NCBI GenBank assembly: GCA_003518365.1
Contig: DOYU01000008.1
Location: 34,965 to 84,483, forward strand
Length of the DNA stretch: 49,519 nt
Origin: Candidatus Magasanikiibacteriota bacterium
Lineage (GTDB): Bacteria > Patescibacteriota > Patescibacteriia > Magasanikbacterales > UBA922
Direction of reading: 5' to 3'
The notes under the pieces were generated by a model. The model saw only the letters and a program-made list of their open reading frames with translations, made no database searches and was not told where the DNA came from. Both the position numbers and the translations under genes were made by a program. Shown one piece after another: positions 18,570 through 27,327 of the stretch. The number at the start of each line of letters is the position of its first letter. The first letter of the stretch is position 1.

Positions 18570-18655
18570 TCAGCCGGCTTCAATATATACACCGATAGTA
18601 CCTTTTCCGTCCAATCTCGTCAAACAAAAAATCAGCGTATATCGCTGATTTTTTT
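18570..18655. repeat. Duplicated spacer block with terminator (copy 2)
   Basis: Shares CAGCCGGCT, CGATAGTACC, CTCGTCAA and the AAAAAATCAGCGTATAT terminator stem with the block at 17793-17928. The terminator (about 18628-18656) abuts the 3' end of tRNA-Asn and would end its transcript. Confidence 0.75.
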
Positions 18656-18657
18656 TG

Positions 18658-18729
18658 CTCCGAGGACAGGATTCGAACCTGTGACATCAGCGTTAACAGC
18701 GCTGCGTTCTACCACTGAACTACCTCGGA
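18658..18729 (-). tRNA. tRNA-Asn (GUU)
   Basis: 72-nt minus-strand cloverleaf: acceptor TCCGAGG / CCTCGGA, D-arm with AGTTCAGTGGTAGAA, anticodon loop CTGTTAA giving GUU, and the T-loop GGTTCGAATCC. No CCA is encoded (GCA then A-run). It is directly followed by a terminator. Confidence 0.95.
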
Positions 18730-18744
18730 ATATAAATAAAATAA

Positions 18745-18842
18745 AAAATTTACAATTCCAAATTTCTAATAAAATGCCAAAAATATTTGAAATTGTATTA
18801 AGAATTGGAAATTAGAAATTGAAAACGTCCCTTTCGGGACGT
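18745..18842. repeat. AT-rich imperfect inverted repeat and small hairpin
   Basis: Spacer without a gene (18730-18967). It contains AATTCCAAATTTCTAAT facing ATTGGAAATTAGAAATT as an imperfect inverted repeat, and a short GTCCC/GGGAC hairpin at 18828-18842. Same style as other quasi-word spacers in this window. Confidence 0.5.
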
Positions 18843-18967
18843 AGCAATTTCATTGTGGTACATGAAACCTACATCCCGATGGGCGTATTCAGATTATTAT
18901 TGTTATTTCGGGTATATTTCATAGTAAAAGTACTATACTGGACATTCAAAAATTCGTCAAGCAGATG

Positions 18968-19267
18968 CTACACTTCTCTATACGCGACGTAGCCATCTTC
19001 GAGATTCATGAGATTGGTATACCCCATCATCTGCATCACGGTCACAGCCATGAGACTTCTGCCACCCGTCGCACAGTACACCACAATTCGAGTATCTTTG
19101 TCTGGAATGACATTCTCGATCTCTGTCTGAACAGCACTCACAGAAAGTTGCACCGACCCATCGATATGTCCCCCATCCCATTCAGATTTTGTTCGGACAT
19201 CAAGAAGAAAAAATTCTTCTCCATTTTTTTCCATCTCTTTAAATTCTTCTACAGATATATTTTTCAT
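18968..19267 (-). CDS. Single-domain rhodanese
   Basis: 99 residues forming one rhodanese domain. LLDVRTKSEWDGGHIDGS is the CH2A/B region and VVYCATGGRSL carries the active-site cysteine in a six-residue loop, the size typical of sulfurtransferases rather than phosphatases. It would accept a persulfide sulfur from donors such as thiosulfate. Standalone gene after a short spacer. Confidence 0.9.
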   Translation of the reverse strand: MKNISVEEFKEMEKNGEEFFLLDVRTKSEWDGGHIDGSVQLSVSAVQTEIENVIPDKDTRIVVYCATGGRSLMAVTVMQMMGYTNLMNLEDGYVAYREV

Positions 19268-19343
19268 AGCATGTTTTATAGGTCGCCAATATACCTGATT
19301 TACACATATCTCGCAACGTGGATAACTTACTAGTGCTTTCCGT

Positions 19344-19373
19344 AAAAAAACATCTCGTCGATAAGACGAGATG
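19344..19373 (-). terminator. Intrinsic terminator
   Basis: Nine-bp stem 19351-19359 / 19365-19373, then seven T on the minus strand. Ends the transcript of the 19387-19791 gene and probably the trpS operon. Confidence 0.9.
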
Positions 19374-19386
19374 CGTACTATACATA

Positions 19387-19791
19387 TTAACTATGTGATG
19401 TACTCTTACCATCTTCTGCACGACGCCGACGGCGTGCATCGCGTTGTGCTTTATCACTATATCCTATTGGTTTGTTTGGATTACGAGGTGGTTTTGTATT
19501 GTTACCTACATGATCAGGTGTGTGCAACATATGTGAGGCCGTACCAAGAGGGTCAGATGATCCTCGCATAGCTTCCGATACAGTGTTCATTTCTTGAACA
19601 AGTGCGGTTCCTGCACGAGATTCTTCTCGTCGAGTATTCGCAAGAAATCTTCTTTCTGCAGCCAATGCATCTGTTTCAGAGACTTCATGAACTCCCGGTG
19701 GCAAATCAGTAGCTGTTTCTTCACCAGGTGGTTCTTCTCCTGCATAAAGTTCCCCATCAAAAACACCTTCTGACATTGTTCGTCGTTCCAT
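19387..19791 (-). CDS. Hypothetical disordered protein
   Basis: 134 residues (or 129 from the Met at 19776). The first half is acidic and Pro/Gly-rich, the centre a helical AAERRFLANTRREES, and the C-terminus basic (ARRRRRAED). No membrane segment and no family recognised. It starts 11 bp after the trpS stop on the same strand and is followed by a strong terminator, so it is likely the last gene of that operon. Confidence 0.6.
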   Translation of the reverse strand: MERRTMSEGVFDGELYAGEEPPGEETATDLPPGVHEVSETDALAAERRFLANTRREESRAGTALVQEMNTVSEAMRGSSDPLGTASHMLHTPDHVGNNTKPPRNPNKPIGYSDKAQRDARRRRRAEDGKSTSHS

Positions 19792-19802
19792 ATAATATAT
19801 AT

Positions 19803-20786
19803 TTATCGAATCCCAACAAGTTTTCTCACTTCTTCCATTGTCTTATTCGCCACTTCACTTGCTCGATGTGCACCATCGATGAGAATATCTGCAATTTCAT
19901 TGTGATTGTCGAGAAGTTCTTTTCTGCGTGTTCGGAATGATGCAAAATGTGTGCTGATTGCATCGCCAACTGCTTTTTTCAAATCGCCGTATCGAATTGA
20001 TCCATCTTTTTCTGCTGCGACAAATGCCTGGTGCGATGATTCAGATCCGAAGTGTTGCAAAAGCAATAGCAAATTCTCTACACCTGGTGATCCTTCTCCA
20101 CCTTCTGTTGCAGTCACTGCTTTTTTTAATTTCTTTTCTATCACGGCGGGCTCGTCTGCCAGCTCAATCACATGCCCCAGTCCTTTGCTCTTACTCATCT
20201 TGATTGTCGGCTCGAGCAAACTCTTGATACGAGGTGTTTTTGTCAGTAGTGCTTTTGGTTCTGCAAAAAATTCTCCGTACCGTTTGTTAAATTTCTTTGC
20301 AATGTCGCGCGTGAGTTCGAGATGTTGTATCTGATCATCGCCGACCGGCACGGCTTCCGGCTTGTAAAGCAAAATATCTGCTGCCATGAGCGCTGGATAT
20401 GTGAGCAGGCCTGCATTAATATTTTTTTCTTGTGATACGGATTTGTCTTTAAATTGTGTCATCCGTTCGAGCTCTGCAACAGGCGTCACACAGTTGAAAA
20501 TCCACGCAAGCTCAGTATGCGCAGGTACATGAGACTGGACAAACAATGTCGACTTCTCTGGATCTATCCCTGCTGCCAGAATTTCCGCTGCTGTGCGTGT
20601 AATCTGTTCTCGACGATCATCTGCCTTCATGTCACTCGTGAGAGAATGGAGGTCTGCAATAAAAAAATAACAATCGTACTTGCCGCTGTTCTGAAGTTCT
20701 ACCCAGTGCTTCAATGCCCCCAGATAGTTTCCTACATGGAGATTCCCTGTCGGCTGGATGCCGGATAACATGATTTGTTTTTTCAT
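19803..20786 (-). CDS. trpS: Tryptophanyl-tRNA synthetase
   Basis: 327 residues, normal for bacterial TrpS. The class I HIGH-like motif is PTGNLHVGNYLGA (residues 12-24) and the KMSKS motif occurs literally in IKMSKSKGLG. PVGDDQIQHLELTRDIA is the conserved central segment. It charges tRNA-Trp in the cytosol. Lies between two hypothetical genes on the same strand with short gaps. Confidence 0.97.
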   Translation of the reverse strand: MKKQIMLSGIQPTGNLHVGNYLGALKHWVELQNSGKYDCYFFIADLHSLTSDMKADDRREQITRTAAEILAAGIDPEKSTLFVQSHVPAHTELAWIFNCVTPVAELERMTQFKDKSVSQEKNINAGLLTYPALMAADILLYKPEAVPVGDDQIQHLELTRDIAKKFNKRYGEFFAEPKALLTKTPRIKSLLEPTIKMSKSKGLGHVIELADEPAVIEKKLKKAVTATEGGEGSPGVENLLLLLQHFGSESSHQAFVAAEKDGSIRYGDLKKAVGDAISTHFASFRTRRKELLDNHNEIADILIDGAHRASEVANKTMEEVRKLVGIR

Positions 20787-20805
20787 ATACCTACGTGATT
20801 GTAAA

Positions 20806-21558
20806 TTATCTTTTTATAGGTCTATTTAATCCAAGTTCTCCTTCAGGTGATTCCACACCTTTCAACAATGTTTCTCTTATTTCTCTATTCAACTCACCTG
20901 CAACACGCCTCCCAGCTTCTATCCGTTGGATATCATTCTCTAATGTTCCATCCATTAACTCATGTTCACGAAAAACTTTTTCAGCTTCTTCTTCAAGTCC
21001 TTCCATCAAATCTGGGAGATCTCTATCTGCAGTAGCTACGGCTTGTTCATATTCTTGAATTATCTGTTCACTCAATATACGAAAACCATTACCACCGTCT
21101 CCTTCAGTATGACTCTCAATAGCCCCACGTATAGCACCTTCGAGACGAACATTTTCTGGACCTATTTTTTCCATACGCCCACGAAAATGTCGAATCAACT
21201 CACCTGCGATTTTACCTTGCGTATATTCATCTTCTCTTTGAATTTTTTTCACTATCTTATGTGCTTCTTTATTACAGAGATGCCGCATATGAACTAACAC
21301 AGTCTCTCGTAATAAAAAAGCAATCTCTGCTTCTGTTTTTCCTTGCTTTAAAAATTCTTTTTGTTTCTTTCCCAATATTTTTGTCATTTTTTTTCTAAAT
21401 CCTTCATCTTTTATTTTTTCTAAATACAATGCCTCTGCAATTTCTCTCTGTATATCTGCTCTGATTTGTTTCCTCGTTGTATCTGGATCAGTACTATCTA
21501 AATATAACCCTTCTGGGAAGACTGCCTCAAAATCTAATTGAACCTCTCTGTCATCCAT
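20806..21558 (-). CDS. Hypothetical charged helical protein
   Basis: 250 residues from ATG 21558 (MDDREVQLDF); four more residues from the upstream Met are possible. Highly charged and almost entirely helical, with no membrane segment; several coiled-coil-like stretches (RKQIRADIQREIAEALYLEK and EEEAEKVFREHELM). No family recognised. Starts upstream of trpS with 19 bp between them, implying an operon with trpS and the 134-residue gene. Confidence 0.7.
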   Translation of the reverse strand: MDDREVQLDFEAVFPEGLYLDSTDPDTTRKQIRADIQREIAEALYLEKIKDEGFRKKMTKILGKKQKEFLKQGKTEAEIAFLLRETVLVHMRHLCNKEAHKIVKKIQREDEYTQGKIAGELIRHFRGRMEKIGPENVRLEGAIRGAIESHTEGDGGNGFRILSEQIIQEYEQAVATADRDLPDLMEGLEEEAEKVFREHELMDGTLENDIQRIEAGRRVAGELNREIRETLLKGVESPEGELGLNRPIKR

Positions 21559-21577
21559 ATAACGATACATCCTTCAA

Positions 21578-21793
21578 TTATGTAAGTAACAGTACTGTAG
21601 CAAAATTTATCGTGTATGTGAAGATATGGTAGTGGCGGAGGGCGAAGTCTAGGTGACTCCGCCCTCCGCCTACAGTCATCAGTCGACCGTTCAGCTTCTG
21701 CCGCTGTGCGACAACGACGCGTTTCCGCGTACGCAATCGAATAACGTGACAGAACACGTATGTGCCGGTCTTCCTAGTGTATGGTCGCACCAC
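21578..21793 (-). CDS. Possible small basic protein overlapping cassette 2
   Basis: 71 residues; its ATG (21793) lies inside the last codons of the 165-residue gene, a 20-bp overlap that would allow translational coupling. The first 40 residues (starting MVRPYTRKTGTYVFC) are basic and share the GC-rich composition of the cassette. The last 30 residues run through the GC hairpin and into AT-rich DNA and look non-coding, so the true product may be shorter or this may be noise. Confidence 0.3.
   Translation of the reverse strand: MVRPYTRKTGTYVFCHVIRLRTRKRVVVAQRQKLNGRLMTVGGGRSHLDFALRHYHIFTYTINFATVLLLT
21634..21670 (-). terminator. GC-rich hairpin ending cassette 2
   Basis: Arms 21634-21644 and 21660-21670 pair perfectly over 11 bp (GGCGGAGGGCG) and extend by four more pairs after one mismatch. 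No U-tract follows on the minus strand. It marks the composition boundary between the GC-rich unit and AT-rich DNA. Confidence 0.7.
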
Positions 21794-22271
21794 CGACCTC
21801 CAAGAAGGTCAGCAACGTAGGGCTACCGACCAACCAGTCGACGAAGCCAGACCATGACTTGAAGACAACAGCGTCTTCGACGAACTCATGAGCAGAAGTC
21901 AGGGCGGAGAGTTGCAATCTTCCCCAGAAACCCTGCGGCTTCACCAACTCGTACACTGCACCGGCTTCGCCGGACGTCTGTGGAATGTGAGCGAGCCTGA
22001 GCTTTGCCCACTCCTCGGTGTCCGAGCCTGAAACGAGAATACCTACAGGCTTCTTGAGCAATGGCCTCGAGATATCTGGATAACAGTCGCACCAGAGCAC
22101 CACTGCGTTTCGCCCCACGGAAGGTTGCACTGCACGGATCACCAGAGATGCCGATGAAATTCGCCGTTCCCCCTCACGTTTGATTTCGAACCTGCACCAC
22201 CGCGCCATCTCCACTCGCGAGTGGTCCCCATAGACATGAACCGGACTTACCTGCACAATAGAAAGAACCAT
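21774..22271 (-). CDS. Orphan protein of GC-rich cassette 2
   Basis: 165 residues from ATG 22269-22271, preceded by an AGGAGGG Shine-Dalgarno at ideal spacing. Mixed alpha/beta composition with many Trp and Cys (WCDCYPD, FWGRL); no signal peptide or membrane helix. I do not recognise a family. Composition is clearly higher in GC than the flanking 20806-21558 and 22515-22703 genes. Shares the cassette plan described in the summary. Confidence 0.6.
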   Translation of the reverse strand: MVLSIVQVSPVHVYGDHSRVEMARWCRFEIKREGERRISSASLVIRAVQPSVGRNAVVLWCDCYPDISRPLLKKPVGILVSGSDTEEWAKLRLAHIPQTSGEAGAVYELVKPQGFWGRLQLSALTSAHEFVEDAVVFKSWSGFVDWLVGSPTLLTFLEVGGATIH

Positions 22272-22295
22272 GTGTCATCCCTCCTGATTACTGAC

Positions 22296-22363
22296 ACAAG
22301 ATATGTTCCCTCGTTACACCATATCTTGTACCAACAAAAAACTGCCCTTCTGAGCAGTTTTTG
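22296..22363 (-). promoter_or_regulatory. Leader inverted repeat and terminator-like hairpin upstream of cassette 2
   Basis: Two elements lie before the 22271 start. 22296-22305 / 22320-22329 is a perfect 10-bp inverted repeat. 22336-22363 is an intrinsic terminator (AAAACTGC / GCAGTTTT then T-rich on the minus strand). The terminator may end the RNase J operon; alternatively, because the only strong promoter is upstream of it, it may act as an attenuator for cassette 2. Confidence 0.6.
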
Positions 22364-22466
22364 AATGTTTTGTGATACCAAACAAACTACTCAGGAAATA
22401 GGCAGAGTATAAAACCAGAAAAAGTAGCTTGTTCGTGAAATAGTCATATATGTTTTGTATGAATCT

Positions 22467-22495
22467 AGACTACACTGGATAGTGAATGAGGTCAA
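22467..22495 (-). promoter_or_regulatory. Sigma70-type promoter upstream of cassette 2
   Basis: Minus-strand TTGACC (22490-22495), 17-bp spacer, TAGTCT (22467-22472). It would give a leader of about 190 nt that contains the terminator-like hairpin and the inverted repeat. Confidence 0.5.
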
Positions 22496-22514
22496 ATACG
22501 TGTGGGGATAAACA

Positions 22515-22703
22515 TCATACCTGTTCATTGATATCAATCACAATCCCAGCACGTCCATCATCCTTCCCTTTTTCTCTTGTAGGCTGTCCAGTCTCAATAT
22601 CCACTTCAACAATTGAAGGAGTTTCTTCCTCTTCTTCCAAATGAGGGGGACGCCTTCTACAGTCGGGTGCTTCTATCTGCAATGGAATACCTACTTCCGG
22701 CAT
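22515..22703 (-). CDS. Small acidic hypothetical protein
   Basis: 62 residues, MPEVGIPLQIEAPDC..., Glu/Pro-rich in the centre and likely disordered. It follows the RNase J gene on the same strand after a 41-bp spacer made of repeated TTAATTGTTAATTGC-like words. No family recognised; coding status rests on composition and operon position. Confidence 0.45.
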   Translation of the reverse strand: MPEVGIPLQIEAPDCRRRPPHLEEEEETPSIVEVDIETGQPTREKGKDDGRAGIVIDINEQV

Positions 22704-22744
22704 AGTAAATTTGTTAATTGTTAATTGCTAATTGTTTATTGTGC

Positions 22745-24709
22745 TTACACTTCTATCACAACAGGGAGAATCATCGGACGCTTTTGTGTCTTGGTAAACA
22801 CAAATTGTCCAATTTTGTCTCGAATATCATTGCGGATCTGATTGGTATCTGCCCAGGTCTTTGGATCAGAAACTACAATCATTTTCTTCACTTTATGGCG
22901 GATGTCTTCAATCAAATCCTTATTATCTTTCAGGAAGACAAACCCTCGTGAAATAATATCTGGATTTTGGATCAGCTTGCCTGTCTTTGTGTGCACCGTT
23001 GCGATCACAACTAGCATACCATCTTCGGCAAGCACTTGTCGATCGCGAAGCACGACATTTTGTGAATCACTAATGCCAAGCCCATCGACAAACACATAGT
23101 CACTATTTGCTTTTTCTTTGAGCACTTTCAATCCGTTCTTATCTATTTCTATGATAGACCCATTGTCTGGGACGATCGTCTTATTTTCTGGATACCCATG
23201 TTTTATGGCAAGACGCTGTGCTTCTTTGAGGAAGAAGTGATTGCCATAGACTGGCATAAAGTAATCTGGCTTGACCTGATCAATCATGTCCACAATATCG
23301 CGGCGTGTCCCGTGTCCACTGATATGGACGTCCATGAGATCTCCGTGAATCACATTGTCAGATTGTCGATAAATATTATCTTTGAGACGCTGGATAGACC
23401 GTTCATTGCCAGGAATGACAGAAGATGAAAACACAACCGTATCTTTTTTTCGAAGTTTTACGCTGCGATGATTTCCACTGGAAATGCGATTGAGCACTGC
23501 ATTTTCTTCTCCTTGTGCTCCGGTACAGACGATAACCACTTTATTTTCAGGATAATCGTCTGTTGTATGCACGTCAATAAGTGTTTCCTTAGCAGGTTTC
23601 ACGTACCCGAGTTCACGCGCAATCTCTATATTTTTTTTCATGCTATACCCATCGAGCGCTACTTTTTTGCCCAGTTTATTTGCCGCTTCGATCAGCCACT
23701 TGACACGTTCAACTTGAGAAGAAAATGTTGCAATAATGATTCGTCCCTCAGCATCTTTCAAAAGATTGTACAAATTTTCATACAATTCTTCATGCGTTGC
23801 ATGACGACCTTCCTTCAATGCACCCAAACTTTCAAGCATGAGAACACTAGGACGTTTTTCATTGGCAAGTTGATGGAAATGGACATGTGTCTGGTCATTG
23901 GCATCGCGCTCCATTGTCCAATCTCCTGGATGAAGGGCAGATCCTACAGGGGTCTCAATGATCGTCCCCATAGCATCCATAATAGAGTGTTCTACCTGAA
24001 AAAACCCAAGACGAATCTTTCCAAGACGAATACGATCATTGATAGATTTTACCGTAATCGTTTTCAATTTTTTTGCACTTCCTTTTTTATAATCCTCGAC
24101 ACGATCTTTGATCATGGCAAGTGTCAATGGCATACCAATTACAGTTGGATACCCGAGCTTTTCCAAAAGAATGGGTGCAGCACCAATATGGTCAAGGTGA
24201 CCATGACTGAAGGCAACAGCTCTAATATTCTTTTGCTTTTTTTCGAGATAACTAATGTTTGGCACGATATAGTCGATACCCGGCATGTCGTCTTCTGGAA
24301 ATTGCAATCCCATATCAAGGATCACAATATCATCTTCGTATTCGTAGATGACCATGTTACGTCCGACTTCTTCTTGTCCACCAATGGGGATAATACGAAA
24401 TGTTCCTTTTGCCAAAAGCGGAATTTTTTGATTCTGCGCAGCTCCATTTGTCTGATAAGGGCTACTGCTTTTTCCGCGAGCTTGGTGCGATTGAGATGAT
24501 CCCCCTTTGGTATGTTGCTGCGTGTTACTTCTCTTTTCAGCAGAAGAGGCAGACACAGGATATGATGTATGTTCTGTTGGTGTTCTTTTTCCAGAATTTC
24601 TCCGAACAGAAGTCCGGGATTGAGGGCGTGAGTACGTCTGGCCACCCGAAGATGTCTGAGGGTGACTCCGATGTCCGGTCTGCTGAGACCGCGGTTGTGT
24701 TGGTGTCAT
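22745..24709 (-). CDS. rnj: Ribonuclease J
   Basis: Start chosen at ATG 24707-24709 (MTPTQPRSQQTGH); the longer frame runs back through the tRNA-Leu gene. 654 residues: a disordered Ser/Gln/Arg-rich N-terminal extension of about 100 residues not found in standard RNase J, then the metallo-beta-lactamase core with VILDMGLQFPE, AFSHGHLDHIGAAP (zinc ligands), the beta-CASP domain with ATFSSQVERV, and HISGHGTRRD, and a C-terminal RNase J domain. It performs 5'-3' exo- and endonucleolytic RNA turnover and rRNA maturation. The extension may bind RNA or partners. Confidence 0.93.
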   Translation of the reverse strand: MTPTQPRSQQTGHRSHPQTSSGGQTYSRPQSRTSVRRNSGKRTPTEHTSYPVSASSAEKRSNTQQHTKGGSSQSHQARGKSSSPYQTNGAAQNQKIPLLAKGTFRIIPIGGQEEVGRNMVIYEYEDDIVILDMGLQFPEDDMPGIDYIVPNISYLEKKQKNIRAVAFSHGHLDHIGAAPILLEKLGYPTVIGMPLTLAMIKDRVEDYKKGSAKKLKTITVKSINDRIRLGKIRLGFFQVEHSIMDAMGTIIETPVGSALHPGDWTMERDANDQTHVHFHQLANEKRPSVLMLESLGALKEGRHATHEELYENLYNLLKDAEGRIIIATFSSQVERVKWLIEAANKLGKKVALDGYSMKKNIEIARELGYVKPAKETLIDVHTTDDYPENKVVIVCTGAQGEENAVLNRISSGNHRSVKLRKKDTVVFSSSVIPGNERSIQRLKDNIYRQSDNVIHGDLMDVHISGHGTRRDIVDMIDQVKPDYFMPVYGNHFFLKEAQRLAIKHGYPENKTIVPDNGSIIEIDKNGLKVLKEKANSDYVFVDGLGISDSQNVVLRDRQVLAEDGMLVVIATVHTKTGKLIQNPDIISRGFVFLKDNKDLIEDIRHKVKKMIVVSDPKTWADTNQIRNDIRDKIGQFVFTKTQKRPMILPVVIEV

Positions 24710-24822
24710 AAATAAATAAGAAATGGCACAGTCGACAGCTCTGTCAACGTGTCTGTATAAAAAGACATACACATGCATACCAACGTGACGGTATGCCAGT
24801 GAAGAAGATGTGTATATATTTG

Positions 24823-24906
24823 TGCCGAAAGAGGGACTCGAACCCTCACACTCTTGCGAGTACATGCACCTGAAGCATGCGTGTATACCAGTTTCACCAC
24901 TTCGGC
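24823..24906 (-). tRNA. tRNA-Leu (CAG)
   Basis: 84-nt class II tRNA on the minus strand. Acceptor GCCGAAG pairs with TTTCGGC (one G-U), anticodon loop TTCAGGT gives CAG, a long variable arm with ACTCGC follows, and the T-loop is GGTTCGAGTCC. CCA is not encoded. It lies between RNase J and the peptide-binding protein gene. Confidence 0.93.
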
Positions 24907-24983
24907 GTGGGCCTGTTCAAAAAAATGACTGTATGCAGAGGAAGAATAGAAGTACTTCACTCTATCATAGTATGGTACTCTTG

Positions 24984-27017
24984 TCAAGATCCTGCGTGTG
25001 TATTCCAGACTTTTTTTGTTTTCATATACCAAGATTCTATGCCATTAAATCTGTCAGCTGGATGTGAAATTCTCACAACACGGAAACCCAGTATGTCATT
25101 ATGAAGTGCATAGGTATACGTTGGCATGTAGAGAAAAACAGCGGGCACATCAGCCAAGAGCAAATCTTGAAATTCTTTGTACTTAGCGCTTTCTTGCTCA
25201 GGATCGGATGTTTCTCTTGCTTCTTCAAGCACCGTATCAACACTGCGATTTACATATGCACTCAAATTAAGTCCTGGAAAATCAATTTGGCTCGAATGCC
25301 AAAAGGGGTATTGATCAGGGTCTTCTCCAACAATCATTCCATAGAGGAGCACATCATAATTCCGCTCTTTCAATACTTGTTTTGGAATATCTTTTGGTGG
25401 TACGAGAGTAATCTTTGTGGTAATACCAAGCTCTTGCCACATACCTGCAATCAGATGTACCGCATGGCTATACTCTGTCGTATCACTGGTGACAAGCATC
25501 AAACTCACAATATCACCATCATCATCTACTCGATAAAATGGCTGGGCCGGATCAATACGTGTATCCAGAGCTTCATTGATCTGCACGAGAATGTCTTCCG
25601 GGACAACGACCTCTTCATCTGATGTGTCTGCGGTGATGCCCCCTTCTCCTTCTTCCGCTGTTGACGAGGCAACGTCAAGGGACTCTTTATATCGTCCAAT
25701 TTCTTCTTCAAGTAGTTGTGCTCGATAATCATCGACACTGAGTCGATCATATACCGCGTCGAGAGTCTCGTTTGCAGCAGCAGTATCACAGCGCTCTGTC
25801 TTTCTCTCACGATCATAGCCAGGAAATTCTGGCAACACAGGACTATGGATAATTTCTCCTTCATTATCAAGTGTTTCTCTGAGGATTCGTTCTTTATCTA
25901 TACTACAGGTAAGTGCCTTGCGCAAATCCAATGCTTCAAGCACAGGGTTATGCGTTTGGTTATACATAAGTGCCGTGTACTGAGGCAATTGCAATGTCTT
26001 CAGTACAATATTTTTTCGAGCAATTTGACTCCTCAGATCATAGGGCACAAAATGCAGCCCATCGACTTTCTTTTCTCGAAGATCTTGGATTGCTCCACCA
26101 GGACCTGCATACGCGCTATAAAACGCAAACACAAATTCTTCGATATACGGTGCTTGGCGATACCACTCTTCAAATCGAGTGAGTTCATATCGCACAATTC
26201 GTCCACTTTCATCTTTTACTAATTTAGAAAACTTGTAGGGCCCAGTGCCAATTGGCTGAATATTCTTCTGAGACAATCTCATTTGATCAATTGGCGTATC
26301 AAACCAAAGATGTTCTGGCAAGATACCAACTGTCAAACTGGACAAAAACGCAGGAAAAGCTTCTGGTAAAGTAAACCGCACGGTATAGTCATCCACCTTT
26401 TCTACCAAGACACCTTGAAAACTCACCAAAAGCGGACTGTTGATAGCAGGGTTTTGGAGAGCCTCTATCGTAAACACCACATCGTCCGCAGTAAAAGGTT
26501 CACCATCATGCCATGTAGCATTCTCCCTCAAATGAAATGTATACACCAACCCATCCTCACTTTTTTCCGGTGGTTGAGTAGCCAAATCCGGTACTAATCC
26601 ATGTTCAGTATTATGTCGCATCAGCCCAGAATAGACAAGCCGAGAAATATCCACATCAGTATCATTTGTAGGGGCAAAGAGTGGATTGATATGCTGTGGC
26701 GCCCCGATGACCGCTTCGATGTATCGTCCGCCAACGGCAGGAACGGTCATGAGCTGTGAAGAAAACATATCATACCCAAACCACACAAGTGATCCAAGCA
26801 AGACTATGCCGGCAACACCAAATAATCGTTTTTCTCGTAGCGTCAAAAGCCCTGGCAACCGTGCCCACTGTCTCGCAGATGGAATGCGTTTCCCTCTCAG
26901 CGACCGGATCAACTGGACATCATGATCATGAGAAACCAGTGGTGAGACACCTTTTGAGCGCCCTACTCGTTTTTGGAGGGTCTTGAGAGCGTTTTTCAAA
27001 AATGAAATAATACGCAC
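24984..27017 (-). CDS. ABC transporter peptide-binding protein (SBP family 5)
   Basis: 677 residues beginning with GTG 27015-27017. A basic cytosolic N-terminus of about 65 residues precedes one membrane anchor (about 67-87, LFGVAGIVLLGSLVWFGY), then the extracytoplasmic family 5 fold: PQHINPLFAPTNDT, YSGLMRH, ATWHDGEPFTADDVVFTIEA, and a late DVLLYGMIVGEDPDQYPFW. Such proteins capture oligopeptides for an ABC permease; in CPR the anchor replaces a lipoprotein tail. No permease or ATPase gene is adjacent, so it may act as an orphan receptor. A central acidic low-complexity insertion (EEGEGGITADTSDEEVVV) is unusual. Confidence 0.9.
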   Translation of the reverse strand: MRIISFLKNALKTLQKRVGRSKGVSPLVSHDHDVQLIRSLRGKRIPSARQWARLPGLLTLREKRLFGVAGIVLLGSLVWFGYDMFSSQLMTVPAVGGRYIEAVIGAPQHINPLFAPTNDTDVDISRLVYSGLMRHNTEHGLVPDLATQPPEKSEDGLVYTFHLRENATWHDGEPFTADDVVFTIEALQNPAINSPLLVSFQGVLVEKVDDYTVRFTLPEAFPAFLSSLTVGILPEHLWFDTPIDQMRLSQKNIQPIGTGPYKFSKLVKDESGRIVRYELTRFEEWYRQAPYIEEFVFAFYSAYAGPGGAIQDLREKKVDGLHFVPYDLRSQIARKNIVLKTLQLPQYTALMYNQTHNPVLEALDLRKALTCSIDKERILRETLDNEGEIIHSPVLPEFPGYDRERKTERCDTAAANETLDAVYDRLSVDDYRAQLLEEEIGRYKESLDVASSTAEEGEGGITADTSDEEVVVPEDILVQINEALDTRIDPAQPFYRVDDDGDIVSLMLVTSDTTEYSHAVHLIAGMWQELGITTKITLVPPKDIPKQVLKERNYDVLLYGMIVGEDPDQYPFWHSSQIDFPGLNLSAYVNRSVDTVLEEARETSDPEQESAKYKEFQDLLLADVPAVFLYMPTYTYALHNDILGFRVVRISHPADRFNGIESWYMKTKKVWNTHAGS

Positions 27018-27060
27018 ATGGACACGAGGACAGCATCACGCCACAAACACAGTGACGTGA

Positions 27061-27276
27061 TTAGAGAATGACAAGCGCGAGAGAGATAAGAAAAAAGGCA
27101 AAAGAGATGCCAATTGTTGCACGAAAAAGAACAAGGTCACTCCCTCGACGAGTTGATTCAACACCACCACCGCCACCAAAGGCAGCGCCAAGACCGGCAC
27201 CTTTTTGCTGTAGTAGCACAACAAGAATAAGGAGTACCCCCAAAATCATTTGAACGATAGTAAGTATAGTTTGCAT
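27061..27276 (-). CDS. secG: Preprotein translocase subunit SecG
   Basis: Start at ATG 27276 (MQTILTIVQMILG). 71 residues with two membrane helices and between them LLQQKGAGLGAAFGGGG, the glycine-rich loop diagnostic of SecG. Auxiliary subunit of SecYEG. Driven by a divergent promoter shared with rpmE. Confidence 0.95.
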   Translation of the reverse strand: MQTILTIVQMILGVLLILVVLLQQKGAGLGAAFGGGGGVESTRRGSDLVLFRATIGISFAFFLISLALVIL

Positions 27277-27327
27277 ATACAACAAGAGTATACGTAGATA
27301 ATAACAAAAATTCAAGAGTGCCCAGAG

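Noticed and set aside
24710..24865. N-terminal extension of RNase J frame
   Set aside because: It runs back into tRNA-Leu and has no RBS.
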